Part shown: positions 7,311-17,288 of the stretch, in pieces
Layout: every line of letters starts with the position of its first letter
Numbering within the stretch: the first letter of the stretch is position 1
Notes under the pieces: generated by a model
What the model was told of the DNA's origin: nothing
The model's database searches: none
Seen by the model: only the letters and a program-made list of their open reading frames with translations
Assembly: GCA_017481265.1 (NCBI GenBank)
Contig: JAFUPK010000083.1
Location: 1-32,040 of the forward strand
Length of the DNA: 32,040 bases
Source: Clostridia bacterium
GTDB lineage: Bacteria > Bacillota > Clostridia > Oscillospirales > CAG-272
Direction of reading: 5' to 3'
Made by a program: the position numbers and the translations under genes

Positions 7311-10300
7311 ATGTCAGGCGAATTCGTACATCTTCATTTGCACTCAGAATACAGTCTCCTTGACGGTGCTTGCCGCATCGCCGACATTCCGTCAGCCGCC
7401 GCAGCAGCAGGCCATACAGCGGTAGCTATAACCGACCACGGTGTAATGTACGGTGTTATTGAGTTTTATAAAGCCTGCAAAAAAGCAGGAGTCAAGCCCA
7501 TTATAGGATGCGAGGTCTATCTTGCACGACGAGGCATGACAGACCGTGACAGATACCTCGATTCCCACAGCTATCACCTTGTTCTGCTTGCCAAAGACAT
7601 GACCGGTTATAAAAACCTCGTCTCGCTGTGTTCCAAGGGCTTTACAGACGGTTTTTACTCAAAGCCAAGAGTTGACCTTGATCTGCTCCGCGAGCATTCT
7701 GAGGGGCTTATAGCGCTGTCAGCGTGCCTTGCCGGTTATATCCCTCGCGCGATCACGGCAGGGAATTATGAGGACGCAGAAGCTCACGCAATCATGATGA
7801 ATAAGATCTTCGGGAGCGGCAACTTCTATTTGGAACTTCAGGACCACGGTATAGCTGAGCAGGACACTGTAAACCGAGGTATAGCTGAACTTTCAAAAAC
7901 TACAGGTATACCGATGGTCGCAACAAATGACGTACACTATTTAAAGAAAGAGGATGCAGAAAATCAAGCAATACTTATGTGCATCCAAACAAACAACGTC
8001 ATCGCGGACGGCCGACCCGTCGGATTCGAAACAGATGAATTCTACTATAAGAGCACATCAGAAATGTATAACCTATTCTCAAAATATGAGTCTGCTCTTG
8101 AAAACACGGTAAAGATTGCCGATATGTGTAATCTTGATTTCGAATTCGGCAAGATCAAGCTTCCCAAATTCGTTCCCGATAACGGAATGTCTCCTGACGA
8201 TTACCTGCGCAGCCTTGCTGAGAACGGTCTGAAATCCCACCTTGCCAAAGGTCATATCGTCTATACGGAAGAGAACAGCGAGAGCGTTTACCGTGAACGA
8301 TTTGAATATGAACTGTCCGTTATCTGCCAGATGGGTTATGCCCAGTATTATCTGATCGTATGGGATTTTGTCAATTATGCAAAAGGGCACAATATACCTG
8401 TAGGCCCGGGAAGAGGCTCCGGAGCAGGTAGTCTTATTGCATACCTGTTGGGCATCACCGACGTGGACTCAATTAAGTTTGACCTTCTCTTCGAAAGATT
8501 TCTCAACCCCGAGCGAATCAGTATGCCGGACTTTGATATAGACTTTTGTTACGACAGACGCGACGAGGTAATAGCTTATGTCAAGGAAAAGTACGGCGAT
8601 GACCATGCTGTACAGATCATCACCTTTGGTACACTAGCCGCAAGGGCCGCAGTTCGTGATGTCGGACGCGCTCTCGGAATGGCTTATTCAGAGGTTGACA
8701 AAGTAGCCCGCGAAATTCCGCAGGAGCTCGGTATTACAATTGAACATGCGATCGAGGACAACTCTGACCTTGCTGATATGTATAAAAGTGATCTCAAGGT
8801 AAAGAAGCTTCTTGATACTGCAATGGCTCTGGAAGGAATGCCGCGTCATGCATCGACGCACGCCGCAGGTGTCGTTATAACTGACAGACCAATAACCGAT
8901 TATGTTCCCGTTTCAGTTAACGGCGGTTCTGTGGTCACTCAGTTTGATATGGATACCATAGCTGAACTGGGACTTTTGAAATTCGACTTTCTTGCTTTAC
9001 GTTATCTCACTATAATACACAATGCTGAGACAGCAGTAAAAGAACGTATGCCCGAGTTCGATCTGTCTTGTGTAGATATTTCTGACAAGACTACCTATGA
9101 GCTTATCTCACAGGGACAGACAGACGGCGTATTTCAGCTTGAGTCACGCGGTATGAGACAGATGCTCACTCAGCTCCGTCCTGAGAATATAAACGATATT
9201 ATTGCTGCAATAGCTCTCTATAGACCGGGACCCATGGATTCTATTCCAAGATATATAGAATCCCGTCACGGAAAGTCCACTACCGTATACCAAATACCCT
9301 CTCTTGCATCTATTCTTGATGTTACTTTCGGTTGTATCGTTTACCAAGAGCAGGTCATGCAGATATTCAGAAGCATCGCAGGCTATTCCTTCGGTCATGC
9401 CGACATCGTAAGACGCGCGATATCCAAAAAAAAATCGGATGTTCTGCTGAGCGAAAGGGAAGCATTCGTAGCAGGAGCTGTTGAACGTGGATGCGACAGG
9501 GAAGCGGCTACATCTCTTTTCAACGAGATTGTAAGCTTCGCTAACTATGCCTTCAACAAATCCCATGCTGCTGCTTATGCTGTGCTGTCATTCCGTACAG
9601 CATATCTCAAGGCACATCATCCCCGCGAATATTATGCCGCGCTCCTCACATCTGTTTTCGGCTCAGCGGCAAAGATAGCCGAATATAACGCAGAGTGTAA
9701 AAAAATCGGCGTCCATATTCTTCCACCGGATGTAAACTCAAGTAAAGCAGGGTTTTGTGTACAAGGGCAAAACATCCGCTACGGGCTTCTTGCTTTAAGA
9801 AATATCGGCGAAGGCTTTGTCGATTCATTGGTAACAGAACGCAATCTCGGTGGTTGCTTTACTGATTTTGATAACTTCATTGACCGCATGTGTAAGCGTG
9901 ACATGAATAAAAAGCAGCTTGAAGCACTTATTAAATCCGGAGCACTCGACGGTCTCGGAGCCAAAAGGAGCCAGATGCTCGCCGTATATGAGGATGTTCT
10001 GGACACCTCCGGAAGTGCGACAGACGAAACACAGATTGATATGTTTTCCCTCGCTGACCCGAATGTATTACCGACTCGGAAAACTGTTTTTCCCGATATT
10101 CCTGAATTTACTTCGCGCGAAAAGCTTGCACTTGAGAAGGAGTGCTCAGGAGTATATCTCTCCGGTCATATTCTTGATGATTATTCAAAAGCAATAGAGC
10201 GAACGTCAACGGTGAAAATATCAGATATATTTGACACTTTCAGTGATAACTCGGAACAGATCGAGAAGCCTATTCTAAATCTCCATGATCGCTCAAAGGT

Positions 10301-10814
10301 CAGAATTGCCGCAATAGTCAATTCAAGAACCAACAAGACTACACGCAACGGCGATAATATGGCTTTTGTTACCGTTGAGGATAAGTGGGGCGAGATTGAG
10401 ATCATCTGCTTCGCAACAGCTTGCGAGGAATTCGGATATCTCCTGACTGTCGGGAACGTTTTACTCATTGATGCCACTGTGAATGTCAAGGATGAAAACG
10501 AAGTAAAGCTTATACTGAGAAGCGCGACCCCAATCTTAACAAATGCAGAACTACCCGATGCACCTCCAATTCCGCAAACTAATCAAAAAAAACCATCAAA
10601 GCTCTATTTGAAGGTGAAAAGTACTGATTCTGCACAATTCAAGCGAGCTTCAAGCTTCGTTTCAATTTTCGATGAGGGGAATATTCCTGTTATATTTTTT
10701 GACGCCTCTACAAAAGCGTATTTGAAAGATAATATCAAAACTTGCTCAGTGAATAGCTTTATTCTTGACGAGCTTCGAGAGATCCTCGGAAACGAAAATG
10801 TAGTTTTTAAATGA
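7311..10814 (+). CDS. dnaE: DNA polymerase III alpha subunit, DnaE type
   Basis: This is a C-family replicative polymerase. Clostridia usually also carry PolC as the main replicase, with DnaE sharing lagging-strand or primer-extension work. Order of domains: an N-terminal PHP domain (HLHLHSEYSLLDG at 8-20, ITDHG, GCEVYLA, later ATNDVHYL); palm with GPGRGSGAGSLIAYLLG (about 365) and catalytic PDFDID (406-411); fingers; a helix-hairpin-helix region near 805-860 (GLLALRNIGEGF); and an OB fold near 1000. Length is 1167 aa, typical of DnaE. The start follows AAAGGCGG. It closes the run begun by ispA, 17 nt after whiA. Confidence 0.95.
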   Translation: MSGEFVHLHLHSEYSLLDGACRIADIPSAAAAAGHTAVAITDHGVMYGVIEFYKACKKAGVKPIIGCEVYLARRGMTDRDRYLDSHSYHLVLLAKDMTGYKNLVSLCSKGFTDGFYSKPRVDLDLLREHSEGLIALSACLAGYIPRAITAGNYEDAEAHAIMMNKIFGSGNFYLELQDHGIAEQDTVNRGIAELSKTTGIPMVATNDVHYLKKEDAENQAILMCIQTNNVIADGRPVGFETDEFYYKSTSEMYNLFSKYESALENTVKIADMCNLDFEFGKIKLPKFVPDNGMSPDDYLRSLAENGLKSHLAKGHIVYTEENSESVYRERFEYELSVICQMGYAQYYLIVWDFVNYAKGHNIPVGPGRGSGAGSLIAYLLGITDVDSIKFDLLFERFLNPERISMPDFDIDFCYDRRDEVIAYVKEKYGDDHAVQIITFGTLAARAAVRDVGRALGMAYSEVDKVAREIPQELGITIEHAIEDNSDLADMYKSDLKVKKLLDTAMALEGMPRHASTHAAGVVITDRPITDYVPVSVNGGSVVTQFDMDTIAELGLLKFDFLALRYLTIIHNAETAVKERMPEFDLSCVDISDKTTYELISQGQTDGVFQLESRGMRQMLTQLRPENINDIIAAIALYRPGPMDSIPRYIESRHGKSTTVYQIPSLASILDVTFGCIVYQEQVMQIFRSIAGYSFGHADIVRRAISKKKSDVLLSEREAFVAGAVERGCDREAATSLFNEIVSFANYAFNKSHAAAYAVLSFRTAYLKAHHPREYYAALLTSVFGSAAKIAEYNAECKKIGVHILPPDVNSSKAGFCVQGQNIRYGLLALRNIGEGFVDSLVTERNLGGCFTDFDNFIDRMCKRDMNKKQLEALIKSGALDGLGAKRSQMLAVYEDVLDTSGSATDETQIDMFSLADPNVLPTRKTVFPDIPEFTSREKLALEKECSGVYLSGHILDDYSKAIERTSTVKISDIFDTFSDNSEQIEKPILNLHDRSKVRIAAIVNSRTNKTTRNGDNMAFVTVEDKWGEIEIICFATACEEFGYLLTVGNVLLIDATVNVKDENEVKLILRSATPILTNAELPDAPPIPQTNQKKPSKLYLKVKSTDSAQFKRASSFVSIFDEGNIPVIFFDASTKAYLKDNIKTCSVNSFILDELREILGNENVVFK

Positions 10815-10817
10815 TAT

Positions 10818-10858
10818 TGCTGTTATTTTTCCAAAATCATAGAATTTTACAGCATTAT
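10818..10858 (+). terminator. Weak stem-loop after dnaE
   Basis: TGCTGT (10818-10823) pairs with ACAGCA (10849-10854). An inner AAAAT/ATTTT stem (10833-10837 with 10844-10848) adds support, and TTATTTC follows. The stem is A/T-rich and the T tract broken, so this is only a possible end for the nine-gene run. Confidence 0.35.
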
Positions 10859-10868
10859 TTCATTCGTG

Positions 10869-10898
10869 TTAACAACAAATTCAAAAAATAGGTATACA
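10869..10898 (+). promoter_or_regulatory. Candidate sigma-A promoter for the penicillin-binding protein gene
   Basis: TTAACA (10869-10874) and TATACA (10893-10898) are 18 nt apart, about 45 nt before the start codon. Each hexamer differs from consensus by one or two bases. Read by eye only. Confidence 0.45.
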
Positions 10899-10942
10899 AT
10901 AGTACAAGCTTACATCTCACTGTATGAAAGGGCAATACTCAC

Positions 10943-13201
10943 ATGACAAATAATCAAAGAGTTCCCGCTCCGTCAGCAGGCAACGGCAAAGTTACAAAGG
11001 AGCAGGTCGTAAAGGTACTTCGTATTATCGGTCGGGTGCTTCTTCGTATCCTCTCCTATGCCGTAAATATAATTCTCACGATTTTGCTTGTAGGACTCAT
11101 ATGCGGGGTCATCATCGGAACGGTATTTGCGATCTATATAAAAAATAATCTTGATCTTGAGATCGACCCATCCATGCTTATTATGGCGGATCAGGATACC
11201 ACCACCAGAATCTATTACATGGACTATGAGACTCACGAGGATAGACTCATTCGAAACGGAACTCCGATAGAGCTTGAGGAAGAACGTCTTTACGGTTCTG
11301 TAAACAGCCTTTGGGCAGACTATGAATCTTTCCCGGAAAACCTGAAAAATGCTTTCATAGCTGTCGAGGATCACAGATTTGAGTCACACAACGGCGTTGA
11401 CTGGATCGGTACGGGTAAGGCAGTGGCGAACTACTTCATCGGTTTTGATGAGCTCCGCGGCGCCTCCACTATCACCCAGCAGCTCGTCAAAAACATTACA
11501 GGTGATGACGATTTCACGATCCAACGTAAAGTAGAAGAGATCTTCCGTGCTCTTAATCTTGAAAAACAACTCAGCAAGGAAGAGATACTGGAGATGTATC
11601 TCAACATCGTATATCTCGGTAATAACTGCTACGGAGTGCGTACTGCCGCTGAAACATACTTCGGTAAGGACGTATCTGAGTTGAGCCTTGTTGAATGTGC
11701 TTCTCTTGCCGCCATAGTTAAGAACCCATCAAAATACGAGCCCTTATATCATGATGAAGCAGAATTTACAGATGCTGAGGGTAATATCGAAATAGATGGT
11801 AATAAAAAGCGTCGTTCCACCGTTCTCATGACAATGCATGATTACGGTTACATTTCCGAATCTGAGTACCTTGCCGCACTAAAGGAGGATTTAGTGCTTG
11901 CCAGCGAGGATGAAACTGAAGATACTGAAATTGATGAATCTCTCACAATCCACAGTTGGTACGTTGACTCAGTTATCGTTAAGGTTATCGAGGATCTTAT
12001 GGCAAAGAATGACTGGACATATGCAGTCGCAAGCACAAAGCTGTATACATCGGGATATAATATCTATATTCCCATGGATCCGGATATCCAGAATATACTT
12101 GAGGACTATTATGAAAACGAAGAGAATCTGCCAAAGGCCCAGGAGGGTCTGCAGCCGGAGTCGGCCATGGTCATCACAGATCCCTACACCGGTGATGTTC
12201 TCGGACTTGTCGGCGGCAGAGGGCAGAAGCTCGGAAACCTTATCCTCAACCGTGCTACAGGAGCTGTTCGTCCTGTAGGTTCATCTATCAAGCCTATTTC
12301 AGTCTACGCACCAGCCATGGACATGGGCCTGATCACTCCAACATCCGCTGTATATGACTGGCCTATAACGACTAAGAAGACCGTACACGGCGCAGGAACA
12401 AGCTGGGAGTGGGTCGAAGAGGTTTCTTACCCAATGAACTACCCTCCGTATTACCGTGGCTATATTACAGTAACCGAGGCTGTTCGCGTATCAGTCAACA
12501 CAGTCCCCATGAGACTTCTCCAGCAGATGGGTCTTGACACTTCTTTCAACTTCATGAAGAATACGCTTCACTGTGACAGCCTTATCGAGCGTCTTGAACT
12601 CAGTAACGGCTCTGTGATAACAGACAAGGGTCTCGCAGCGCTGTCTCTGGGACAGCTAAACTACGGTATGACCGTCCTTGAGATGGCAGGAGCATACAGT
12701 ATTTTCGCAAATAACGGCCTCTATGAGTCGCCCAACCTTTATCTCTATGTCACTGACAGCGCAGGCAATAAGGTGCTTGAAAATACTCACTACACCGAGG
12801 CAGCCATCAGCGAGGCTACCGCAAAAACAATGACAAAGGTTATGATGGACGTTATGTCAAACGGTACCGGTACATCTGTTACACTGCGGCACAACATTGA
12901 TGTTGCCGGCAAAACAGGTACCACCAGTGCAGATTTCGACAGATATTTCGTAGGATACACACCGTATTTTGTAGGAGCAGTATGGACCGGTTACGATATC
13001 AATTCGTCCCTCAGCGCTTACGTAACAAATCCCTCATGTACCATCTGGGACGATGTAATGACGCGAGTTCACCAGAAATACTTCGACGAAGCAGCAGCAG
13101 GCGGTGAAGCCCTATGGGAATTTGACCTTGAGGGTACTCCGGATATCTACAAAGAGATCACAGAAGATGAGAAAAATGAGCTTCTCGGAGAACAAGAATA
13201 A
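10943..13201 (+). CDS. Class A penicillin-binding protein (transglycosylase/transpeptidase)
   Basis: A bifunctional peptidoglycan synthase anchored by one N-terminal membrane helix (about 30-65) with a short cytoplasmic tail. The GT51 glycosyltransferase domain has AVEDHRFESHNG (catalytic Glu142), GASTITQQLVKN, and the EEILEMYLNIVYLG motif. The transpeptidase domain has SSIK (nucleophile Ser447, Lys450), SVN (517-519) and KTGTT (657-661). Length is 752 aa, within the PBP1A range. A short acidic C-terminal tail follows the catalytic core. It has its own candidate promoter and a strong terminator directly after the stop, so it looks monocistronic. Which paralogue it is (PbpA, PonA, PbpF type) cannot be told from sequence alone. 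Confidence 0.94.
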   Translation: MTNNQRVPAPSAGNGKVTKEQVVKVLRIIGRVLLRILSYAVNIILTILLVGLICGVIIGTVFAIYIKNNLDLEIDPSMLIMADQDTTTRIYYMDYETHEDRLIRNGTPIELEEERLYGSVNSLWADYESFPENLKNAFIAVEDHRFESHNGVDWIGTGKAVANYFIGFDELRGASTITQQLVKNITGDDDFTIQRKVEEIFRALNLEKQLSKEEILEMYLNIVYLGNNCYGVRTAAETYFGKDVSELSLVECASLAAIVKNPSKYEPLYHDEAEFTDAEGNIEIDGNKKRRSTVLMTMHDYGYISESEYLAALKEDLVLASEDETEDTEIDESLTIHSWYVDSVIVKVIEDLMAKNDWTYAVASTKLYTSGYNIYIPMDPDIQNILEDYYENEENLPKAQEGLQPESAMVITDPYTGDVLGLVGGRGQKLGNLILNRATGAVRPVGSSIKPISVYAPAMDMGLITPTSAVYDWPITTKKTVHGAGTSWEWVEEVSYPMNYPPYYRGYITVTEAVRVSVNTVPMRLLQQMGLDTSFNFMKNTLHCDSLIERLELSNGSVITDKGLAALSLGQLNYGMTVLEMAGAYSIFANNGLYESPNLYLYVTDSAGNKVLENTHYTEAAISEATAKTMTKVMMDVMSNGTGTSVTLRHNIDVAGKTGTTSADFDRYFVGYTPYFVGAVWTGYDINSSLSAYVTNPSCTIWDDVMTRVHQKYFDEAAAGGEALWEFDLEGTPDIYKEITEDEKNELLGEQE

Positions 13202-13204
13202 TAT

Positions 13205-13238
13205 AAAAAATAAGCCAACGCATGTTGGCTTATTTTTT
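13205..13238 (+). terminator. Rho-independent terminator after the PBP gene
   Basis: A perfect 15-bp stem (13205-13219 with 13224-13238) closes on the loop GCAT. The core is GCCAAC/GTTGGC, and the right arm ends in six T. It begins 4 nt after the PBP stop codon and ends 8 nt before the next promoter. Confidence 0.9.
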
Positions 13239-13246
13239 ATACACAC

Positions 13247-13276
13247 TTGACATTAGACTTTACTGTATTATATAAT
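13247..13276 (+). promoter_or_regulatory. Consensus sigma-A promoter of the DUF4304-like gene
   Basis: TTGACA (13247-13252) and TATAAT (13271-13276) are both perfect hexamers, 18 nt apart, 30 nt before the ATG at 13307. This is the strongest promoter match in the window. Confidence 0.85.
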
Positions 13277-13306
13277 AAAAGAAAGGTAATAATTCGGAGA
13301 TATATC

Positions 13307-14062
13307 ATGCTTACAAAATACTTTGAAGAATGTAAAAACAGATATACACATCTTGATTTTAAACGTAAAGGCGACACTTTTATACGCGTCATCGGAGATG
13401 TTTGGCAGACATTTACAATCAGACGTTTCCGTAAAAACAAGATAAGAGATATTGGATTTTCATTACGTCCACTTTGTGAACAACCTAACCAATACAAGTT
13501 CGCACTCAAAAATACGTTTTTCTTGGAAGAATATAGAGCGTGCGACTTCGGTCTTGATCTTGATAGATTTTATTTTAACCGGTTAAGTGTTGAAAACGAA
13601 GATGAATTACTTAAAGAAGTATTTGATTTTCTTGAATGTACTATTATTCCTTTGTTTGAAAGAGGAACTGACTGCGCAACAGCTTTAATGGGGTTAAACA
13701 GTCTTGATGATTATAAAGCAAAATTAATGGGTTTGGACTTTAGTATTCCTACGAAAGAAAAATATTATATGGCTTTGAAAACAAGTGATTTCGAATATGC
13801 CATAAAATATTTATTAAACGATATTCGTGGACTTGAAATGGCGCGTGAAATCGATTTAAATGAAGCTTCCAAACCCGATCTTGATGATTTTTATAGAGAA
13901 CAGAACGATAAACATTTAAGATATATATTACTCACGCTTGAAAAAGTTCGCGAAGAGCTTGCTCATGCAGAACTTAAGGACAGCGATTATTTTCGCGATA
14001 GGCTGATTGATAATGAGCGCATAGCGCTGTCGGCGTTGGCAAAATATATAGTAAACAACTAA
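13307..14062 (+). CDS. Hypothetical protein with DUF4304-like N-terminal half
   Basis: Function unknown. The protein has 251 aa, no signal peptide and no membrane segment. Residues 1-75 (LDFKRKGDTFIRVIGDVWQTFTIRRFRKN) resemble DUF4304 proteins, where a short 'F.kkg..f.R..gdv.q.i.iq' pattern recurs; this match is from memory and moderate. The C-terminal half is helical and charged. Start 13307 follows CGGAGA with a 6-nt spacer; an alternative TTG at 13247 lies in the -35 box and is rejected. The gene is bounded by a consensus promoter and a 19-bp terminator, so it is transcribed alone. It is visibly more A/T-rich at third positions than its neighbours, which hints at later acquisition. Confidence 0.75.
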   Translation: MLTKYFEECKNRYTHLDFKRKGDTFIRVIGDVWQTFTIRRFRKNKIRDIGFSLRPLCEQPNQYKFALKNTFFLEEYRACDFGLDLDRFYFNRLSVENEDELLKEVFDFLECTIIPLFERGTDCATALMGLNSLDDYKAKLMGLDFSIPTKEKYYMALKTSDFEYAIKYLLNDIRGLEMAREIDLNEASKPDLDDFYREQNDKHLRYILLTLEKVREELAHAELKDSDYFRDRLIDNERIALSALAKYIVNN

Positions 14063-14074
14063 TAATGACGACTT

Positions 14075-14120
14075 TATAAAGATAGCACCCGCCGTTTGGC
14101 GGGTGCTATCTTTATAATTT
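14075..14120. terminator. Strong hairpin between convergent genes
   Basis: A perfect 19-bp stem pairs 14075-14093 with 14098-14116 around the loop GTTT. ATTTTGTTT follows on the plus strand. It ends the DUF4304-like gene. Lying 8 nt beyond the icd stop codon it may also stop icd on the minus strand, where the tail is less T-rich. Confidence 0.85.
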
Positions 14121-14123
14121 TGT

Positions 14124-15326
14124 TTACGCAATTCTTGCAGCGATTTCGCGGAGGAAGGTCTCTGTGTCAACAACTCTCTTATTCTCAAGCTTCGAGATAA
14201 GGGAAAGGTTCTTGTCCATTACGCCATCTTCCATAGTCTTGATAGAAGCCGCCTCAAGCTTGTCAGCAAATTCACAAAGCTCGGGAATATTGTCAAGCTC
14301 GCCTCTCTTGCGGAGCGCGCCAGTCCATGCAAAGATGGTAGCGATGGGGTTTGTAGATGTCTTCTCGCCTGCGAGGTGCTTGTAGTAGTGACGTGTAACA
14401 GTACCGTGAGCCGCCTCATACTCGTAAACACCGGAGGGAGAAACGAGAACTGAGGTCATAAGTCCGAGGCTTCCGTAAGCAGTAGCCAGCATATCGGACA
14501 TAACGTCACCGTCGTAGTTCTTACAAGCCCAGATGATTCCGCCCTCGGAACGGATGATTCTTGCGATAACGTCATCAATGAGTGTGTAGAAGTATTCAAT
14601 ACCGGCCTCTTCAAACTTAGCCTTGTACTCGTTTTCATATATCTCAGCAAAGATATCCTTGAAACGGTGGTCATATGTCTTGGAGATGGTATCCTTGGAA
14701 GCGAACCAAAGGTCTTCCTTTGCATCAAGTGCAAAGTTGAAGCATGAACGCGCGAAGGAAGCGATTGAGTCATCAAGGTTGTGAACGCCCTGAATGATAC
14801 CGTCGGAGTTCTTGAAATCGTGGATGAGAGCGCGTGTCTCGTTTCCGTCCTTGTCGGTCACAACAAGCTCAGCCTTGCTTCCTGCTTCTACGCGAAGCTC
14901 AGTGTTCTTGTAGATATCACCGTAAGCGTGACGTGCAATGGTGATGGGCTTTGTCCATGTAGGGATGTAGGGAACTATACCGTCAACGAGAATAGGCTTG
15001 CGGAACACGGTTCCGTCAAGGATCGCACGGATAGTACCGTTGGGGCTCTTCCACATCTCCTTGAGGTTGTACTCTTCAACTCTCTGAGCATTGGGGGTAA
15101 TGGTAGCGCACTTAACTGCAACGCCGTACTTCTTAGTTGCCTCAGCGCTATCGATCGTAACCTGGTCATCAGTCTCGTTTCTGTGAACGAGACCAAGATC
15201 GTAGTATTCACTCTTGAGATCAACGTAGGGAAGAATAAGAATATCCTTTATCATCTTCCAGATAACTCTGGTCATTTCATCTCCGTCCATTTCGACGAGA
15301 GGTGTTTTCATCTGAATCTTAGCCAT
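14124..15326 (-). CDS. icd: NADP-dependent isocitrate dehydrogenase, eukaryote-like type
   Basis: The enzyme oxidatively decarboxylates isocitrate to 2-oxoglutarate with NADP. The N-terminus [22 protein letters not shown], then [44 protein letters not shown] and the C-terminal region [26 protein letters not shown] identify the homodimeric form of about 400 aa found in eukaryotes and some bacteria, distinct from the E. coli Icd type. Length is 400 aa. AGGAG lies 8 nt before the ATG. It follows acn by 18 nt in one transcription unit. With aconitase it takes citrate to 2-oxoglutarate for glutamate synthesis. Citrate synthase is not in the window. Confidence 0.95.
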   Translation of the reverse strand: MAKIQMKTPLVEMDGDEMTRVIWKMIKDILILPYVDLKSEYYDLGLVHRNETDDQVTIDSAEATKKYGVAVKCATITPNAQRVEEYNLKEMWKSPNGTIRAILDGTVFRKPILVDGIVPYIPTWTKPITIARHAYGDIYKNTELRVEAGSKAELVVTDKDGNETRALIHDFKNSDGIIQGVHNLDDSIASFARSCFNFALDAKEDLWFASKDTISKTYDHRFKDIFAEIYENEYKAKFEEAGIEYFYTLIDDVIARIIRSEGGIIWACKNYDGDVMSDMLATAYGSLGLMTSVLVSPSGVYEYEAAHGTVTRHYYKHLAGEKTSTNPIATIFAWTGALRKRGELDNIPELCEFADKLEAASIKTMEDGVMDKNLSLISKLENKRVVDTETFLREIAARIA

Positions 15327-15344
15327 TTATACAACTCCTGAATT

Positions 15345-17276
15345 TCAGTTATTTTCTTTTACGTAGTCGAGAAGACCGCCTGCGAAGAGCATAGCCTTCT
15401 GTCTGTCGGAAACATCAAGCTCGCAAATGAATTGCTTGCCGGTATTCTTGTTGAGAACTGTGATCTCGCTTCCTGCCTTGATCTGTTCTCTTGCATTCTC
15501 GATAACGAGAACGTCACCCTGATAGATGCGGTCATAGTCCTTTTCATCCTTGAACGTAAGGGGAAGGATACCCGCATTTACAAGGTTAGCCTTGTGAATA
15601 CGTGCGAAGGACTTGGTGATAACAGCCTTGACTCCGAGATAGAGAGGAGCAAGTGCGGCGTGCTCACGGGAAGATCCCTGACCGTAGTTAGCTCCGCCTA
15701 CTACGATGCTCTGACCCATAGCTTCGGCTCTTGCAGGGAAGTCGGGGTCGCAAACAGTGAAGCAGTGCTTTGAAATTGCGGGAATATTGGATCGAAGGGG
15801 AAGGATCTTGGCACCTGCGGGCATTATATGGTCAGTTGTGATGTTGTCACCGACCTTGAGAGAGCAGGAGCACTCGATTCTGTCAGCAAGAGGTGAAGTC
15901 TCGGGATAAGGCTTGATGTTGGGTCCGCGAAGGATCTCAACGCTGTCGGCACAGCTCTCACACGCGGGGAGCGTTACCATATTATCGTTGATATCGAACA
16001 CCTCGGGAAGAGTGAACGCAGGCATTTCGCCGATCTCTCTGGGATCTGCAAGGTAACCGACGATTGCTGAATATGCCGCAACCTCGGGAGATACGAGGTA
16101 TATCTGTCCGTCCTTGGTACCGCTTCTGCCTTCAAAGTTACGGTTGAAGGTACGGAGTGAGATACCGCCGGAGTTGGGAGACTGACCCATACCGATACAG
16201 GGTCCGCAGGCAGACCCAAGAATACGTGCACCGCTGTCGATCATCTTAGCAAGAGCGCCGTTCTTGGAGATCATATTAAGTACCTGCTTGGATCCGGGGG
16301 CGATGGAAAGTGAAACATCAGGGTGAACTGTCTTGCCGTCAAGAATATACGCAACCTTCAGCATATCGAGAAGGGAGCTGTTGGTGCAGGAACCGATGCA
16401 GACCTGATCGATCTTGATCTTACCGATTTCGGAAAGAGTCTTTACATTATCGGGAGAATGAGGGCATGCCGCCATAGGAACGAGAGTAGAAAGGTCGATC
16501 TCGATGATCTTATCATACTCAGCATCCTCATCAGCAGAAAGCGCTGTCCAGTCAGCATCACGCTTCTGAGCCTTCATAAAGGATCTTGTGATCTCATCGG
16601 AAGGGAAGATAGAGGTTGTCGCGCCGAGCTCAGCACCCATGTTAGTGATAGTAGCTCGTTCGGGAACGGAGAGGGTAGATACACCTTCACCGAAATACTC
16701 GATGATCCTGCCGACACCGCCCTTTACGGAGAGGATGCGGAGAACCTCAAGGATAACGTCCTTAGCCGCAACCCAAGGAGAAAGCTTACCTGTAAGCTTA
16801 ACGCCTACGATCTCGGGATAAGTGATGTAGTAAGCACCGCCGCCCATTGCTACAGCAACGTCAAGTCCGCCGGCACCTATAGCGATCATTCCGATACCGC
16901 CGCAGGTGGGAGTATGGCTGTCAGAGCCAATGAGAGTCTTTCCGGGAATACCGAATCTCTCAAGGTGTACCTGGTGGCAGATACCGTTACCGGGACGGCT
17001 GAAATAAATGCCGTGCTTCTTTGCAACAGAGCCGATAAATCTGTGGTCGTCGGCATTTTCGAAGCCCGACTGAAGTGTATTATGATCTATGTACGCCACG
17101 CTGCGCTCAGTTTTGACCCTCGGAATACCCATAGCCTCAAATTCGAGGTACGCCATGGTTCCTGTTGCATCCTGAGTAAGTGTCTGGTCGATCTTTAAAG
17201 CGACCTCGGAGCCCTTTACGGGAGCGCCTTCGACGATGTGAGCGTCAAGGATTTTTTGTGCAAGTGTTTTTCCCAT
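15345..17276 (-). CDS. acn: Aconitate hydratase (monomeric, about 640-aa type)
   Basis: Aconitase interconverts citrate and isocitrate through a [4Fe-4S] cluster. Cluster ligands are C297 (CIGSCTNSS) and C357/C360 (GSACGPCIGMG). Substrate motifs include IGSDSHTPTCGGIGM (117-131) and, in the C-terminal swivel domain, GGANYGQGSSREHAAL. Length is 643 aa, shorter than AcnA (about 890) and matching the compact clostridial/mitochondrial-like group. I start at the ATG ending at 17276; a TTG start 12 bases upstream (17288) is possible, but the AGAAAGG site would then abut the start codon. Homologous LeuC/homoaconitase functions are less likely given linkage to icd. A structured leader and a good promoter lie upstream. 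Confidence 0.93.
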   Translation of the reverse strand: MGKTLAQKILDAHIVEGAPVKGSEVALKIDQTLTQDATGTMAYLEFEAMGIPRVKTERSVAYIDHNTLQSGFENADDHRFIGSVAKKHGIYFSRPGNGICHQVHLERFGIPGKTLIGSDSHTPTCGGIGMIAIGAGGLDVAVAMGGGAYYITYPEIVGVKLTGKLSPWVAAKDVILEVLRILSVKGGVGRIIEYFGEGVSTLSVPERATITNMGAELGATTSIFPSDEITRSFMKAQKRDADWTALSADEDAEYDKIIEIDLSTLVPMAACPHSPDNVKTLSEIGKIKIDQVCIGSCTNSSLLDMLKVAYILDGKTVHPDVSLSIAPGSKQVLNMISKNGALAKMIDSGARILGSACGPCIGMGQSPNSGGISLRTFNRNFEGRSGTKDGQIYLVSPEVAAYSAIVGYLADPREIGEMPAFTLPEVFDINDNMVTLPACESCADSVEILRGPNIKPYPETSPLADRIECSCSLKVGDNITTDHIMPAGAKILPLRSNIPAISKHCFTVCDPDFPARAEAMGQSIVVGGANYGQGSSREHAALAPLYLGVKAVITKSFARIHKANLVNAGILPLTFKDEKDYDRIYQGDVLVIENAREQIKAGSEITVLNKNTGKQFICELDVSDRQKAMLFAGGLLDYVKENN

Positions 17277-17288
17277 AGTTATGAACAA

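Noticed and set aside
10181..10489. Minus-strand open frame within dnaE
   Set aside because: It is a shadow of the OB-fold region of dnaE, with no start site support.
16323..17198. Long open frame (291 codons) on the plus strand opposite acn
   Set aside because: It is antisense to a well-supported aconitase, has no ribosome binding site or recognisable domain, and its composition reflects codon use on the other strand.
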